A stretch of 64,000 nucleotides of DNA from Lysobacter daejeonensis GH1-9 (GCF_000768355.1 NZ_AVPU01000001.1:186001-250000); one strand, 5' to 3'; positions 37,779-47,424 are shown, counted from the first letter of the stretch. The notes: generated by a model not told the origin, from the sequence alone. Made by a program: numbers and translations.

Positions 37779-37794
37779 AATTCGTTTACGAATT
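37779..37794. promoter_or_regulatory. Inverted repeat between psrA and the fad operon
   Basis: AATTCG-TTTA-CGAATT is a perfect inverted repeat ten bases after the psrA stop. It could be an operator or part of a promoter for the fad genes. It does not match the PsrA consensus. Confidence 0.4.
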
Positions 37795-37821
37795 GCGTTT
37801 TATTCCAAGGAGTTGCAAGTA

Positions 37822-40197
37822 ATGTCTAACAAACTACTTGTACGCCGCGCCGCCGTCCTCGGCGCCGGTGTGATGGGCGCCCAGATCGCCGCCCACCTCA
37901 CCAATGCCGGCGTCGACACGGTGCTTTTCGACCTGCCGGCGAAGGAGGGTGACCCCAACGGCGTGGTCACCAAGGCCATCGCCAACCTGGTCAAGCTGAG
38001 CCCTGCCCCGCTTGCCGACAAGGCCTTGGCCGAGCGCATCGTGCCTGCCAATTACGAGACCGGACTGGAACTGCTCAAGGGCTGCGACCTGATCATCGAG
38101 GCCATCGCCGAACGGATGGACTGGAAGCAGGACCTGTACAAGAAGATCGCGCCGTTCGTGCCAGCCCACACGGTGCTGGCGTCCAACACATCCGGCCTGG
38201 GCATCAACAAGCTGGCCGAGGTGCTGCCAGAGGAAATGCGCCACCGCTTCTGCGGGGTGCATTTCTTCAACCCGCCGCGCTACATGCACCTGGCCGAGCT
38301 GATCCCGGCGCGCACCACCGACGCGTCGGTGCTGGAGGGACTGGAGACGTTCCTGACCACCACGCTCGGCAAGGGTGTGGTGATCGCCAAGGACACCCCG
38401 AACTTCATCGGCAACCGCATCGGCGTGTTCTCCATGCTGGCGGCGATGCACCATACCGAGCAGCTGGGCCTGGGCTTCGACACGGTCGATGCTCTGACCG
38501 GCCCGGCCATCGGCCGCCCCAAGTCGGCCACGTATCGCACCGCGGACGTGGTCGGCCTCGACACCATGGCCCATGTCATCAAGACCATGGCCGACACCCT
38601 GCCCGAGGACCCGTGGCACGCCTACTTCAAGGCGCCCAAATGGCTGTTGGCGCTGATCGAGAAGGGCGCGTTGGGCCAGAAGACCGGCGCCGGCGTGTAC
38701 ACCAAGCGTGGCAAGGACATCCTGGTGCTGGACCTGCAGGCGCAGGACTACCGCGCCCAGGCCGGCGAGCTGGATGCCGAGGTTGCCGCCCTCCTCAAGG
38801 AGCGTGACCCGGCGAAGAAGTTCGCCGCGCTGCGCGCCAGCAGCCACCCGCAGGCCAAGTTCCTGTGGGCCTGCTTCCGCGACACCTTCCACTACAGCGC
38901 GTTCCACCTGGAGTCGATTGCCGACACGGCGCGCGACGTGGACTTCGCCATGCGTTGGGGCTACGGCTGGTCGATGGGCCCGTTCGAGAGCTGGCAGGCC
39001 GCCGGCTGGAAACAGGTCGCCGAGTGGATCGCCGAGGACATCGTCCAGGGCAACGCCATGAGCAACGCCCCGCTGCCCAACTGGGTGTTCGATGGCCGCG
39101 AGGGCGTGCATGGCACGGCCGGCAGCTACAGCCCGGGCCGCAACACGATGGTCGCGCGCTCGGCCAACCCGGTGTACCAGCGCCAGCGCTTCCCCGACCC
39201 GCTGCTTGGCGAGAAGTTCTCGCAGGGCGTCACGGTGTACGAGAACGATGGCGTGCGCATGTGGGCCGACGACGGCGACGACATCGCCGTGGTCAGCTTC
39301 AAGACCAAGATGCACACCGTTTCCGACGCCGTGCTGGACGGGCTGCAGCAGGCCGTCGCCATCGCCGAGCAGAAGTTCAAGGGCCTGGTGATCTGGCAGC
39401 CGAAGGAGCCGTTCTCGGCCGGTGCCGACCTGGCCGGCGCCCTGGGTGCGTTGCAGGCCGGCAAGATTGCCGAGTTCGAGGCGATGGTCGCCAACTTCCA
39501 GGCGACCAGCCAGCGCATCAAGTATGCGCAGGTGCCCGTGGTGGCCGCGGTGCGCGGCATGGCGCTGGGTGGCGGCTGCGAGTTCCAGATGCATTCGGCA
39601 CGTACCGTGCTGGCGCTTGAGAGCTACATTGGGCTGGTCGAGGCCGGCGTCGGCCTGCTGCCGGCCGGTGGCGGCCTGAAGGAATTCGCCGTGCGTGCCT
39701 CCGAGAAGGCGGGCCCGAACGGTGACGTGTTCGCCGAGCTGAAGACTGCGTTCGAGAGCGTGGCCATGGGCAAGGTGTCTGCCTCGGCTTTTGAGGCCCG
39801 CAACCTCAAGCTGGCCCGCGACAGCGATGTGGTGGTGTTCAACGCCCATGAACTGCTGTACGTGGCCAAGCAGCAGGCTCGCGCGCTGGCCGAGTCCGGT
39901 TACCGCCCGCCCCTGCCCGCCCGCGCCATCCGCGTGGCCGGCGATGTCGGCATCGCCACCTTCAAGATGCTGCTGGTGAACATGCTGGAAGGTCGATTCA
40001 TCTCCCCGCACGACTACGAGATCGCCACCCGCATCGCCACCGTGGTCTGCGGCGGCGAAGTGGATCGCGGCGCGGTCGTCGACGAGGAATGGCTGCTCAA
40101 GCTCGAGCGCGAGCACTTCGTGGCCCTGGCGCAGATGCCCAAGACCCAGGAGCGCATCGCCCACATGCTCAAGACCGGCAAGCCGCTGCGCAACTGA
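37822..40197 (+). CDS. 3-hydroxyacyl-CoA dehydrogenase/enoyl-CoA hydratase (FadN-type order)
   Basis: A 791-residue fatty-acid beta-oxidation enzyme. The NAD-binding dehydrogenase is N-terminal (AAVLGAGVMGAQIAAHL, CGVHFFNPPRYMHLAE, GNRIGVFSMLAA), and the crotonase-type hydratase follows from about residue 490 (PKEPFSAGADLAGALGAL, RGMALGGGCEFQMHSA, GLVEAGVGLLPAGGG). This domain order is that of Bacillus FadN, the reverse of E. coli FadB. The ATG at 37822 is preferred, nine bases after AAGGAG. It oxidises and hydrates acyl-CoA intermediates together with the thiolase encoded next. Confidence 0.92.
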   Translation: MSNKLLVRRAAVLGAGVMGAQIAAHLTNAGVDTVLFDLPAKEGDPNGVVTKAIANLVKLSPAPLADKALAERIVPANYETGLELLKGCDLIIEAIAERMDWKQDLYKKIAPFVPAHTVLASNTSGLGINKLAEVLPEEMRHRFCGVHFFNPPRYMHLAELIPARTTDASVLEGLETFLTTTLGKGVVIAKDTPNFIGNRIGVFSMLAAMHHTEQLGLGFDTVDALTGPAIGRPKSATYRTADVVGLDTMAHVIKTMADTLPEDPWHAYFKAPKWLLALIEKGALGQKTGAGVYTKRGKDILVLDLQAQDYRAQAGELDAEVAALLKERDPAKKFAALRASSHPQAKFLWACFRDTFHYSAFHLESIADTARDVDFAMRWGYGWSMGPFESWQAAGWKQVAEWIAEDIVQGNAMSNAPLPNWVFDGREGVHGTAGSYSPGRNTMVARSANPVYQRQRFPDPLLGEKFSQGVTVYENDGVRMWADDGDDIAVVSFKTKMHTVSDAVLDGLQQAVAIAEQKFKGLVIWQPKEPFSAGADLAGALGALQAGKIAEFEAMVANFQATSQRIKYAQVPVVAAVRGMALGGGCEFQMHSARTVLALESYIGLVEAGVGLLPAGGGLKEFAVRASEKAGPNGDVFAELKTAFESVAMGKVSASAFEARNLKLARDSDVVVFNAHELLYVAKQQARALAESGYRPPLPARAIRVAGDVGIATFKMLLVNMLEGRFISPHDYEIATRIATVVCGGEVDRGAVVDEEWLLKLEREHFVALAQMPKTQERIAHMLKTGKPLRN

Positions 40198-40220
40198 GCG
40201 ACGACACAGGACACATAGAC

Positions 40221-41429
40221 ATGACCAAGCAAGTTCAAGACGCCTACATCGTCGCCGCCACCCGCACCCCCGTGGGCAAGGCCCCGCGTGGCGTGTTCCG
40301 CAACACCCGTCCGGACGAGATGCTCGCGCACGTGTTCAAGTCGGTGGTGGCCCAGGCCCCGGGCATCGACGTCAACCGCATCGACGACGCGATCATCGGC
40401 TGCGCCATGCCTGAGGGCGAGCAAGGCATGAACGTGGCGCGCATCGGCGCGCTGCTGGCCGGCCTCCCCAATACCGTAGCGGCGCAGACCGTCAACCGTT
40501 TCTGCTCCTCGGGCCTGCAGGCCGTGGCCATGGCCGCGGACCAGATCCGACTGGGTAACGCCGACCTGATGCTGGCGGGCGGCACCGAGTCGATGTCGAT
40601 GGTGCCGATGATGGGCAACAAGGTCGCGCTCAGTCCGCAGGTGTTCGCCAACGACGAGAACGTGGCGATCGCCTATGGCATGGGCATCACCGCCGAGAAG
40701 GTGGCCGAGGAATGGAAGGTCTCGCGCGAAGACCAGGATGCCTTCGCCCTCGCCTCGCACCAGAAGGCCATTGCCGCCATCCAGGCTGGTGAGTTCGCGG
40801 CAGAGATCTCACCCTTTGAGGTCATCTCGCGCATCCCGGATCTGGCCGGCAATGCCATTCGGGTGAAGAAATCGCTGGTTGAACTGGACGAAGGCCCGCG
40901 TGCCGACTCGTCAATCGAAGGGCTGGCCAAGCTCAAGCCGGTGTTCCGCAACGGCATGTTTGGGGGCAGCGTAACTGCCGGCAACAGCTCGCAGATGTCC
41001 GATGGTGCGGGTGCGGTGCTGCTCGCCTCCGAGCAAGCCGTCAAGGACTACGGCCTGACCCCGCTGGCACGCTTCGTGAGTTTCTCCGTTGCCGGCGTGC
41101 GCCCGGAAGTGATGGGCATCGGCCCTATCGCGGCGATTCCGAAGGCACTGAAGCAGGCGGGCCTGACTCAGGATCAGCTTGACTGGATCGAGCTCAATGA
41201 GGCCTTCGCCGCGCAGGCGCTGGCGGTGATCCGCGATTGCGGGCTGGATCCGGCCAAGGTCAACCCGCTGGGCGGCGCCATCGCCCTGGGCCACCCGCTG
41301 GGCGCCACCGGCGCGGTCCGCACCGCGACCATCGTTCACGGCCTGCGCCGTCGCCAGCAGAAGTACGGCATGGTGACGATGTGCATCGGCACCGGAATGG
41401 GAGCGGCCGGGATTTTCGAGTCGCTGTAA
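40221..41429 (+). CDS. fadA: Acetyl-CoA C-acyltransferase (beta-oxidation thiolase)
   Basis: A 402-residue thiolase. The nucleophile Cys95 is in [12 protein letters not shown], the C-terminal His is in [12 protein letters not shown], and the second Cys is in [13 protein letters not shown]. It cleaves 3-ketoacyl-CoA to acetyl-CoA and a shortened acyl-CoA. The ATG at 40221 is 23 bases after the hydratase/dehydrogenase stop. The two enzymes likely form the heteromeric complex typical of this pathway. Confidence 0.94.
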   Translation: MTKQVQDAYIVAATRTPVGKAPRGVFRNTRPDEMLAHVFKSVVAQAPGIDVNRIDDAIIGCAMPEGEQGMNVARIGALLAGLPNTVAAQTVNRFCSSGLQAVAMAADQIRLGNADLMLAGGTESMSMVPMMGNKVALSPQVFANDENVAIAYGMGITAEKVAEEWKVSREDQDAFALASHQKAIAAIQAGEFAAEISPFEVISRIPDLAGNAIRVKKSLVELDEGPRADSSIEGLAKLKPVFRNGMFGGSVTAGNSSQMSDGAGAVLLASEQAVKDYGLTPLARFVSFSVAGVRPEVMGIGPIAAIPKALKQAGLTQDQLDWIELNEAFAAQALAVIRDCGLDPAKVNPLGGAIALGHPLGATGAVRTATIVHGLRRRQQKYGMVTMCIGTGMGAAGIFESL

Positions 41430-41451
41430 CGACGCCTTCAGCACCTCTCGC

Positions 41452-41478
41452 ACGACGGCGCCCATATGGCGCCGTCGT
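41452..41478 (+). terminator. Terminator of the fad operon
   Basis: ACGACGGCGCC and GGCGCCGTCGT form an 11-base stem around CATAT, followed by CGTTTC. It lies between the convergent thiolase and oxidoreductase genes. Confidence 0.7.
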
Positions 41479-41482
41479 CGTT

Positions 41483-42784
41483 TCAAGCCAGGTGTCGTCG
41501 CTCGCTCCAGTCTTTCCAGGCGTCCCGCGACTCGGCCCACCAGTAACTCAGCTGAGCCCCAACGAAACCTGCCGGCTTCAGCGCTGAAACCAATCCATAG
41601 GCCGCGAACTCCCGCCAGCGCGGATCGCCTTCGGCAATGGCTGATGCGACGACCTCTCCTGCGAAGGTCGTGGGAGCCACGCCATGGCCGCCAAACGCTT
41701 GGGCCAGCCAAAGCCCCGGAGCAATTTCTCCGATCTGCGGCATCTGGTGGCGCGCGTAGCTCATCAGTCCCGACCACGCGTAATCCACGCCCACGCCTTC
41801 CAGTCGCGGAAACACTTTGAGCAAGTCCCGCCGCAGCAAGCGCTCGACTGACGCGGCTGACCGATCAAGGACCGAGATCCGTCCGCCCCACAGCAGGCGC
41901 GTGTCGGGTAACGGGCGGTAGTAGTCGAAAGCAAACCGCGTGTCGTAGACCGCCGCTTCGGTTTGCAGTACCTCCTGCATCCGCGCGCCCAGCGGTTGAG
42001 TCACCATCACATAGGTCGCAATCGGCAAGACAGCGGCGTCAACCCGTCGCACCAGGCCCGCCAGATACCCTCCGCAAGCCAGGACAACGTGGCGCGCAAC
42101 GACGGACCCATTGGCCGTTTCGACGCGCCAACCTGCGCCCTCGGCCGTCAGCCTCACCGCCGGTGAGCCTTGGTGTATGCGCCCGCCGCTGCGCTCGATG
42201 GCTTCGGCCAGGCCAAGCGCATATTTCAGGGGATGGAAGTGGAAGGCCGAGGGCTCGAACAATCCGTCGTAATAACGCGTGGTCAGGATGCGGTTGCGCA
42301 AGTCCTTCTGCGCGATCCAGTCCCATTTCACGCCGTAGGAGTCGGCCAGCAATTGCTGTCGGGAGCGAAGCACGGCCGGGTCGCGGAACCAGTTTGCCCA
42401 GATCACGCCTGCATCGCGGTAGTCGCACGGGATGGCATGGCGGGCGATACGGCCACGGATGGTCTCGACCGCCTGCAGCGTGCCGGAATACAGCGTACGC
42501 GCCCGGTCCGGCCCCAAGTCCCGCAACAGGGCATCCTCGCCGCGGGAAAACCCGCCGAATACGAACCCGCCATTGCGCCCCGACGCGCCATGCCCCACCT
42601 CGCGGGCTTCCAGCACCATGACGTCGCGCACGCCACGTTCCAGCAACCCCAAGGCCGCATTCAAGCCGGCAAATCCCCCGCCGATGACGCATACGTCCAC
42701 CTCCTCGGCGCCCTTCAATGGTGCAAACCGTTCCGGATTCCTTTCGACGGTTGCGCTGTAATAGCTGACCGCTGGTCTGGACAT
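41483..42784 (-). CDS. FAD-dependent oxidoreductase (DAO family, PuuB-like)
   Basis: A 433-residue flavoprotein. The FAD-binding motif VCVIGGGFAGLNAALGLLERG is at about residue 31, preceded by SYYSAT and NPERFAPL as in gamma-glutamylputrescine oxidase PuuB. FVFGGFSRGEDALL and the C-terminal APGLWLAQAFGGHGVAPTTFAGEVVA are family blocks. PuuB-type enzymes oxidise glutamylated polyamines, while others act on amino acids, so the substrate is uncertain. The ATG at 42784 has GGAAG about five bases upstream; an ATG at 42814 has none. No other puu gene is adjacent. Confidence 0.78.
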   Translation of the reverse strand: MSRPAVSYYSATVERNPERFAPLKGAEEVDVCVIGGGFAGLNAALGLLERGVRDVMVLEAREVGHGASGRNGGFVFGGFSRGEDALLRDLGPDRARTLYSGTLQAVETIRGRIARHAIPCDYRDAGVIWANWFRDPAVLRSRQQLLADSYGVKWDWIAQKDLRNRILTTRYYDGLFEPSAFHFHPLKYALGLAEAIERSGGRIHQGSPAVRLTAEGAGWRVETANGSVVARHVVLACGGYLAGLVRRVDAAVLPIATYVMVTQPLGARMQEVLQTEAAVYDTRFAFDYYRPLPDTRLLWGGRISVLDRSAASVERLLRRDLLKVFPRLEGVGVDYAWSGLMSYARHQMPQIGEIAPGLWLAQAFGGHGVAPTTFAGEVVASAIAEGDPRWREFAAYGLVSALKPAGFVGAQLSYWWAESRDAWKDWSERRHLA

Positions 42785-42831
42785 GGCGCTTCCCAACGGA
42801 TCAGATGGCTTCATTGTTCAAGGGTTGGCAA

Positions 42832-43260
42832 ATGGAAATCCACTACGCGGATAAAGGGTATCGCAGGCGCAGTATCTGGGCACTGTTGGGTGTGGTGACC
42901 TTGTTGACAGTGCTCCTGTGGCAGCTCAGCGCCTGGCTGCAGGGCTTGGCACCCCAGCTTTCGAGCGCAGATCCCGATGCTGCGAGGCGGTGGCTGCGGG
43001 CATTGCTGGCCACCCTTGGCTTTGCGCTGTCGGTTCCTGCCGCGGCATTGGCGGTTTCCCTGCATCGGCTGGGGCGCGCATCACGCTTGCAAGGGCGGTT
43101 CCCGCCCCGAGAACTCAAAACATTGCGGGACGTGCGCGTTCTGCGGGATGCGCACGCCCTGCGCTGGGCGCGGCGTGTTGAAATTTCCAGCACCGCGGCC
43201 CTGCTACTTGCCGGCGCCCTCGTGGGTTGGGCGCTGTGGACCTTGTGGTACTTCCGCTGA
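42832..43260 (+). CDS. Uncharacterised small membrane protein
   Basis: About 142 residues with three hydrophobic stretches: residues 17-33 (WALLGVVTLLTVLLWQL), 57-75 (LRALLATLGFALSVPAAAL) and 117-139 at the C-terminus. Between the last two is a basic region (RASRLQGRFPPRELKTLRDVRVLRDAHALRWARR). No family was recognised. The ATG at 42832 has AGGG seven bases upstream; the longer ATG at 42805 would overlap the divergent oxidoreductase's upstream region. It converges with the WbpM-like gene. Confidence 0.6.
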   Translation: MEIHYADKGYRRRSIWALLGVVTLLTVLLWQLSAWLQGLAPQLSSADPDAARRWLRALLATLGFALSVPAAALAVSLHRLGRASRLQGRFPPRELKTLRDVRVLRDAHALRWARRVEISSTAALLLAGALVGWALWTLWYFR

Positions 43261-43304
43261 GTCCTGGCTGCGCCTCGGTAGATTGAAATCGCTGCACCGC
43301 CTGA

Positions 43305-45218
43305 TCACGGTCGGACGGTGCGCCCCGGAAAAGGAATCACGGTGGAGGCACCGCCAGTGATGTCGAAACTCGGCGCCATTGGCGTGAACTCCGGCACGGC
43401 TGCACGCAACAACTCGCCCAGTAGTGGATTGTCGTAGTCGCGGCTGGCATCCCGAAGGGCACTGAGGGCCTTGCGCACCTGCGCCACGGGGACCTCGCGC
43501 GGCTCCGCCAACAGGATCTTGGGGTGTGAGGTGGCGCGGTAGCGCTCGTCGGCGTGGAACAGTGTCTCGTGCAGCTTCTCGCCAGGACGCAGACCGGTGT
43601 ACATGATGGCGACGTCCCGTCCGGGTTGCTTCCCCGCCAGGCGAATCATCTGCTCGGCCAGCACACGGATGGCCACCGGCTCGCCCATGTCCAAAGTGTA
43701 GATGGCTTCGTGATTGCCCATGGCCGACGCTTGCAGGATGAGTACGCAGGCCTCGGGGATGGTCATGAAGTACCGGGTGACATCGGGATCGGTGACGGTC
43801 ACTGGCCCACCGCGGCGGATCTGCTCCCGGAACATCGGTACGACACTCCCCGCCGAATCGAGCACGTTGCCGAATCGCACGGTGACGCAGCGCGTCGGCT
43901 GCCCGTGTGTCAATGCAAGTGCGGTCATTTCCGCAAGTCGCTTGGTCGCCCCAAGGACATTGACCGGATCCACGGCCTTGTCGGTCGAGATGAGCACGAA
44001 GGTACCGGCACCGGCTTCGACACTGGCCGCGGCCACGGTTTCCGTAGTAAGGACGTTGTTGCGCACCCCCTCGCGCATCTGCCCTTCCAGCAACGGCACC
44101 TGCTTGTAGGCGGCCGCGTGGAACACGGTATCCGGCTTGGCGAGCGCCATGGCATGGCGCATCACCGCCGGGTCACCACAATCGCCCAGGATGGGGATCA
44201 ATTCGACATCGGGGAAATCGCGACGCAATGCGGCGTGGGCCGTGATCAGGGCCAACTCGTTGATCTCGACGAGGGCGAGCCGCCGCGAACCGTGGCGGAC
44301 GCTCTGCCGGCACAATTCAGCGCCGATCGATCCGCCTGCTCCGGTGACCAGGACCGAACGTCCCCCGAGCCAATCGCGGATGGCACGCCAATCCGGCATG
44401 ATCGGCTGGCGCCCCAGCAGGTCCTCGATGGCCACTTCCTTCAGTTGGCCGGGCAACGAGCGGCCTTCCAGCACGTCGTGCAGGTTGGGCACCATCCGGA
44501 AGGGCAAGCCGGTCTTTTCGCTGGCGGCGACGACACGCCGCACCGTTTCGGCATCCGCCGACGGAATTGCTATCACCAGCAGGCGCGCCGCAGTTTCACG
44601 GGCGATTCGCACCACTTCGTCTACGCGTCCAAGAACCGGAACGCCATGGACCAAGGTCCCCCGAAGGCGGGCTGCGTCGTCCAGGAAACCCACTGGCTGG
44701 TAGTGGCCGGAGCGCCGGAGGTCGCGAACCAGCGCCTCGCCCGCTTGCCCCGCCCCCAGGATCAAGGTGCGCACGGCATCTTGCCGGAGCGCGTGTTCGC
44801 TGTTGTGGTCCTTCCACGTCCGGAAGAGGACGCGGGGCGCGCCCAGCATGCCACTCAGGGCAAAGGGATAAAGCAGGAGAGCCGCACGCGAGAGGAGCTC
44901 GCCGCGGTTGTACAGGAATAGGCTGACACCGATGGCCACCAGGCCAAACAGCGACGCCTTCACGATGTTGATCAAGTCCGGGACGCTCGCAAAGCGCCAC
45001 AACCCCCGGTAGAGACCAACCCGCCAGAAGACAAACCCCTGGGCCAGGAGAACCAAGCCGATCTCGGTCGACCACAGCGGCATCGACAAGGGCTGGGCCA
45101 TCGTCGCATAGCGCAGACGATGCAGCCCCTGCCAGACCAACCAGACCATCGCCAGGTCATGCGTGGCTACCGCGAAACGCGGAGTCCATCCTGCCCATCT
45201 TTCACGCCATGCGCTCAT
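43305..45218 (-). CDS. WbpM/PglF-like NDP-sugar 4,6-dehydratase, membrane bound
   Basis: A 637-residue protein. About four transmembrane helices span residues 15-130. A CoA-binding-like Rossmann fold (LILGAGQAGEALVRDL) starts at residue 152. The catalytic short-chain dehydrogenase domain starts VLVTGAGGSIGAELCRQ at about residue 289. STDKAVDP at 411-418 gives the catalytic Thr412, Asp413 and Lys414. The position of the catalytic Met in PglF (NVMG) is Leu422 here. Family members convert UDP-GlcNAc to the 4-keto-6-deoxy sugar for O-antigen or glycoprotein sugars. Its ATG overlaps the upstream transferase stop (ATGA). Confidence 0.88.
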   Translation of the reverse strand: MSAWRERWAGWTPRFAVATHDLAMVWLVWQGLHRLRYATMAQPLSMPLWSTEIGLVLLAQGFVFWRVGLYRGLWRFASVPDLINIVKASLFGLVAIGVSLFLYNRGELLSRAALLLYPFALSGMLGAPRVLFRTWKDHNSEHALRQDAVRTLILGAGQAGEALVRDLRRSGHYQPVGFLDDAARLRGTLVHGVPVLGRVDEVVRIARETAARLLVIAIPSADAETVRRVVAASEKTGLPFRMVPNLHDVLEGRSLPGQLKEVAIEDLLGRQPIMPDWRAIRDWLGGRSVLVTGAGGSIGAELCRQSVRHGSRRLALVEINELALITAHAALRRDFPDVELIPILGDCGDPAVMRHAMALAKPDTVFHAAAYKQVPLLEGQMREGVRNNVLTTETVAAASVEAGAGTFVLISTDKAVDPVNVLGATKRLAEMTALALTHGQPTRCVTVRFGNVLDSAGSVVPMFREQIRRGGPVTVTDPDVTRYFMTIPEACVLILQASAMGNHEAIYTLDMGEPVAIRVLAEQMIRLAGKQPGRDVAIMYTGLRPGEKLHETLFHADERYRATSHPKILLAEPREVPVAQVRKALSALRDASRDYDNPLLGELLRAAVPEFTPMAPSFDITGGASTVIPFPGRTVRP

Positions 45219-46240
45219 GCGCTGTTCCTGCTCCCTACGACGGACTCACGCACCTGGGCCCAACGCTGAAGCTGCCACCACAGGACCGCGCCAAGGGTAT
45301 ACCACCCGGCCACGATGGCGGTGACGAAAAAATCTGATTGCGACCGCGTCAACACCGCAATCGCGCTGGCTAGCACGGTCCACCCCAGAAACCCCATCGT
45401 CACCCTCCCGTGGCCGACTTGGCGCGCTGCGGCCTGATAGGCATGCCGGACATGCGGCGTCCACCACTGCTCCCCGCGCAGGATGCGCCCGGCAAGTGTC
45501 AAAGTGGCGTCAATGAGAAAGGCTGAAATCGGCAAGGTCAGCAGCAGTGCGGACGAAGGCGCTGGCATCGCCTGGACAACAGCCCAGGCCGCCACTGCCA
45601 GTAGGCCTCCCAACGCGAAACCCAAGGCGCCACTTCCCACGTCCCCCATGAAGATCCGCGCCCGCGGGAAGTTGTACGGCACGAAAGCCCAGGTGGCAGA
45701 CGCCGTGGCCAAGGCCAGCGCCCGCCAGGCGCCATCCAGCCCCAGCGACAGGAAGGCCGCAACCACTACCGCCTGGGTCGCGGCGATACCGTTGATACCG
45801 TCCATGAAGTTCCAGACGTTGGCCAGGACCAATGGCGCCAGGAAGGCGAGCAGGGTCAGCCCCGGGTGTGTCGTCGCAGACCAGAACGCCCAGGCAAACA
45901 TGCCAGCGGCGATCACGTGCACCAGCAGTCGCCCCGCCGCCGGCAACGGACGGTGATCATCCGTCCAGCCGATGGCGGCAACGATCGCGAACCCCGCCAG
46001 GAAGGAGACCGTCAATGCGAAGGCGTCTCTGCCTTGGGTCCCTTGGTGCCCCCACAAAAAACCTGCCCCCACCCCGAGTACGGCGACCACGAGGGCGATG
46101 CCTCCACCGCGAGGTGTCGGTGCTTCATGGCTGCGGCGATCCCCGGGCTGGTCCAGCAATGCCCGGGTATGGGCATAGCGAATGGCCAAGGCCGTCCCCA
46201 ACGTGCCGATCAACCATGCCACCAACACGGCATAGAGCAC
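45215..46240 (-). CDS. WecA/WbpL-like undecaprenyl-phosphate sugar-1-phosphate transferase
   Basis: A 341-residue polytopic membrane protein with about ten helices. MraY/WecA-family motifs are present: RSHEAPTPRGGGIALV, GWTDDHRPLP (the DD pair), NVWNFMDGINGIA, IFMGDVGSGALGF, and a His-rich loop at TPHVRHAYQAAARQVGHGRVT. It should transfer GlcNAc-1-P, QuiNAc-1-P or FucNAc-1-P to undecaprenyl phosphate to start O-antigen or similar glycan synthesis. It starts three bases after the lapB stop and overlaps the WbpM-like gene, so the three are one transcription unit. Confidence 0.87.
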   Translation of the reverse strand: MLYAVLVAWLIGTLGTALAIRYAHTRALLDQPGDRRSHEAPTPRGGGIALVVAVLGVGAGFLWGHQGTQGRDAFALTVSFLAGFAIVAAIGWTDDHRPLPAAGRLLVHVIAAGMFAWAFWSATTHPGLTLLAFLAPLVLANVWNFMDGINGIAATQAVVVAAFLSLGLDGAWRALALATASATWAFVPYNFPRARIFMGDVGSGALGFALGGLLAVAAWAVVQAMPAPSSALLLTLPISAFLIDATLTLAGRILRGEQWWTPHVRHAYQAAARQVGHGRVTMGFLGWTVLASAIAVLTRSQSDFFVTAIVAGWYTLGAVLWWQLQRWAQVRESVVGSRNSA

Positions 46241-46243
46241 GGC

Positions 46244-47422
46244 TTACACCACCGCGTAATTGAGGAGGGGCTTTACCGTGCCCCACTCCTTGCAGCTTGG
46301 ACACTGCCAGTGATGGCTGCGTGCACCAAAGCCGCAGCGGTTGCAGCGGTAGCTCGGATTGCGCACCAGCAACTGGTCGGTGATGTGCTTCAGGTCGCTC
46401 AGGGTAGCGGCCGGGTCCGCACCTTCTGCCAACGACAGATCGATCAGCGCCGCTTCACCCCTCACCGAAGGCCGGTCCTTCAACTGCTGCGCCAGGTAGG
46501 CACGGGCTGCCGGCACGCCATCGTCGGTTTCAACCATCCGGGTGAGTGCGAGCACGGGCGAAATACCACGGTAATGCTCGGTCATCTCCGCAAGGAACTT
46601 GCGCGCGCCGGAGGTATCCCCCACCCGCTCGTAGCTGGCCAGCAGGGCCGGCAGGATATCGGGGAGATAATCCGGGTCCACGCGCGCCGCACGCTCGAGG
46701 GCGCGAATGGCCCCTGCATCGTTGCCCGACTCATTCTCGATGCGGCCTTCGATCATGCCGGCGCGAACCGAATTCGCGTCGGCCTCGTACGCGCGCGCCA
46801 CCGCGGCGCGTGCAGCGTCCAGATCGCCTGCTGTGCGGTGGCGTTCGGCAATCTCGCATTCGAATTGTGCGACCAGCTTGCCCATCGACTCGCCGGTGGC
46901 AGCCTCGTATTGGCGGGCGTTCTCGATGGCCTTGTCCCAGTCGCGCTCGGCCTGGTAGATGCCGATCAGGTGACGAAGCGCCAGCGGCGCTCGCGCGTCC
47001 AGTGCCGCCAGGTCGCCGAAGACGGTCTCCGCGCGGTCCAACAGGCCGGCGCGCATGTAGTCCTCACCAAGCGCGAGCAGGGCCTGGATCTTCTGCGCAT
47101 CATTCAGACCGGGGCGCTGCGCCAATGCCTGGTGCAGCCGGATCGCACGGTCGACCTCCCCGCGACGTCGGAACAGATGGCCCAGCGCGACCTGCGTTTC
47201 GAAGGTGTCCTTGTCCAGTTCCGCGATGTGCAGGAACAAGTCGATCGCCTTGTCGGGCTGCTCGTTGAGGAGGTAGTTCAGGCCACGAAAATAAGTGGTG
47301 GAAAGCCGGCTGATCTGGGTGTTGCTATGGCGTTCGCCGCCACGGCGACCGATCACCCAACCACTGGCGGCGGCCAGGGGCAACAACAGGAAGAACCAGA
47401 ACCACTCACTGATGAAGGCCAT
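46244..47422 (-). CDS. lapB: LapB (YciM) lipopolysaccharide assembly/LpxC turnover adaptor
   Basis: A 392-residue inner-membrane-anchored protein. One N-terminal helix (FWFFLLLPLAAASGWVIG) is followed by about nine TPR repeats (FRGLNYLLNEQPDKAIDLFLHI onwards). It ends in a rubredoxin-like zinc ribbon with two CxxC pairs (CNRCGF and CPSCKEWG). In E. coli it works with FtsH to degrade LpxC and so limits lipopolysaccharide synthesis. It starts two bases after lapA. Confidence 0.93.
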   Translation of the reverse strand: MAFISEWFWFFLLLPLAAASGWVIGRRGGERHSNTQISRLSTTYFRGLNYLLNEQPDKAIDLFLHIAELDKDTFETQVALGHLFRRRGEVDRAIRLHQALAQRPGLNDAQKIQALLALGEDYMRAGLLDRAETVFGDLAALDARAPLALRHLIGIYQAERDWDKAIENARQYEAATGESMGKLVAQFECEIAERHRTAGDLDAARAAVARAYEADANSVRAGMIEGRIENESGNDAGAIRALERAARVDPDYLPDILPALLASYERVGDTSGARKFLAEMTEHYRGISPVLALTRMVETDDGVPAARAYLAQQLKDRPSVRGEAALIDLSLAEGADPAATLSDLKHITDQLLVRNPSYRCNRCGFGARSHHWQCPSCKEWGTVKPLLNYAVV

Positions 47423-47424
47423 CG

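Noticed and set aside
37834-40164. A 776-codon minus-strand frame opposite the FadN-type gene
   Set aside because: It is a shadow of a conserved beta-oxidation enzyme and shows no motif of its own.
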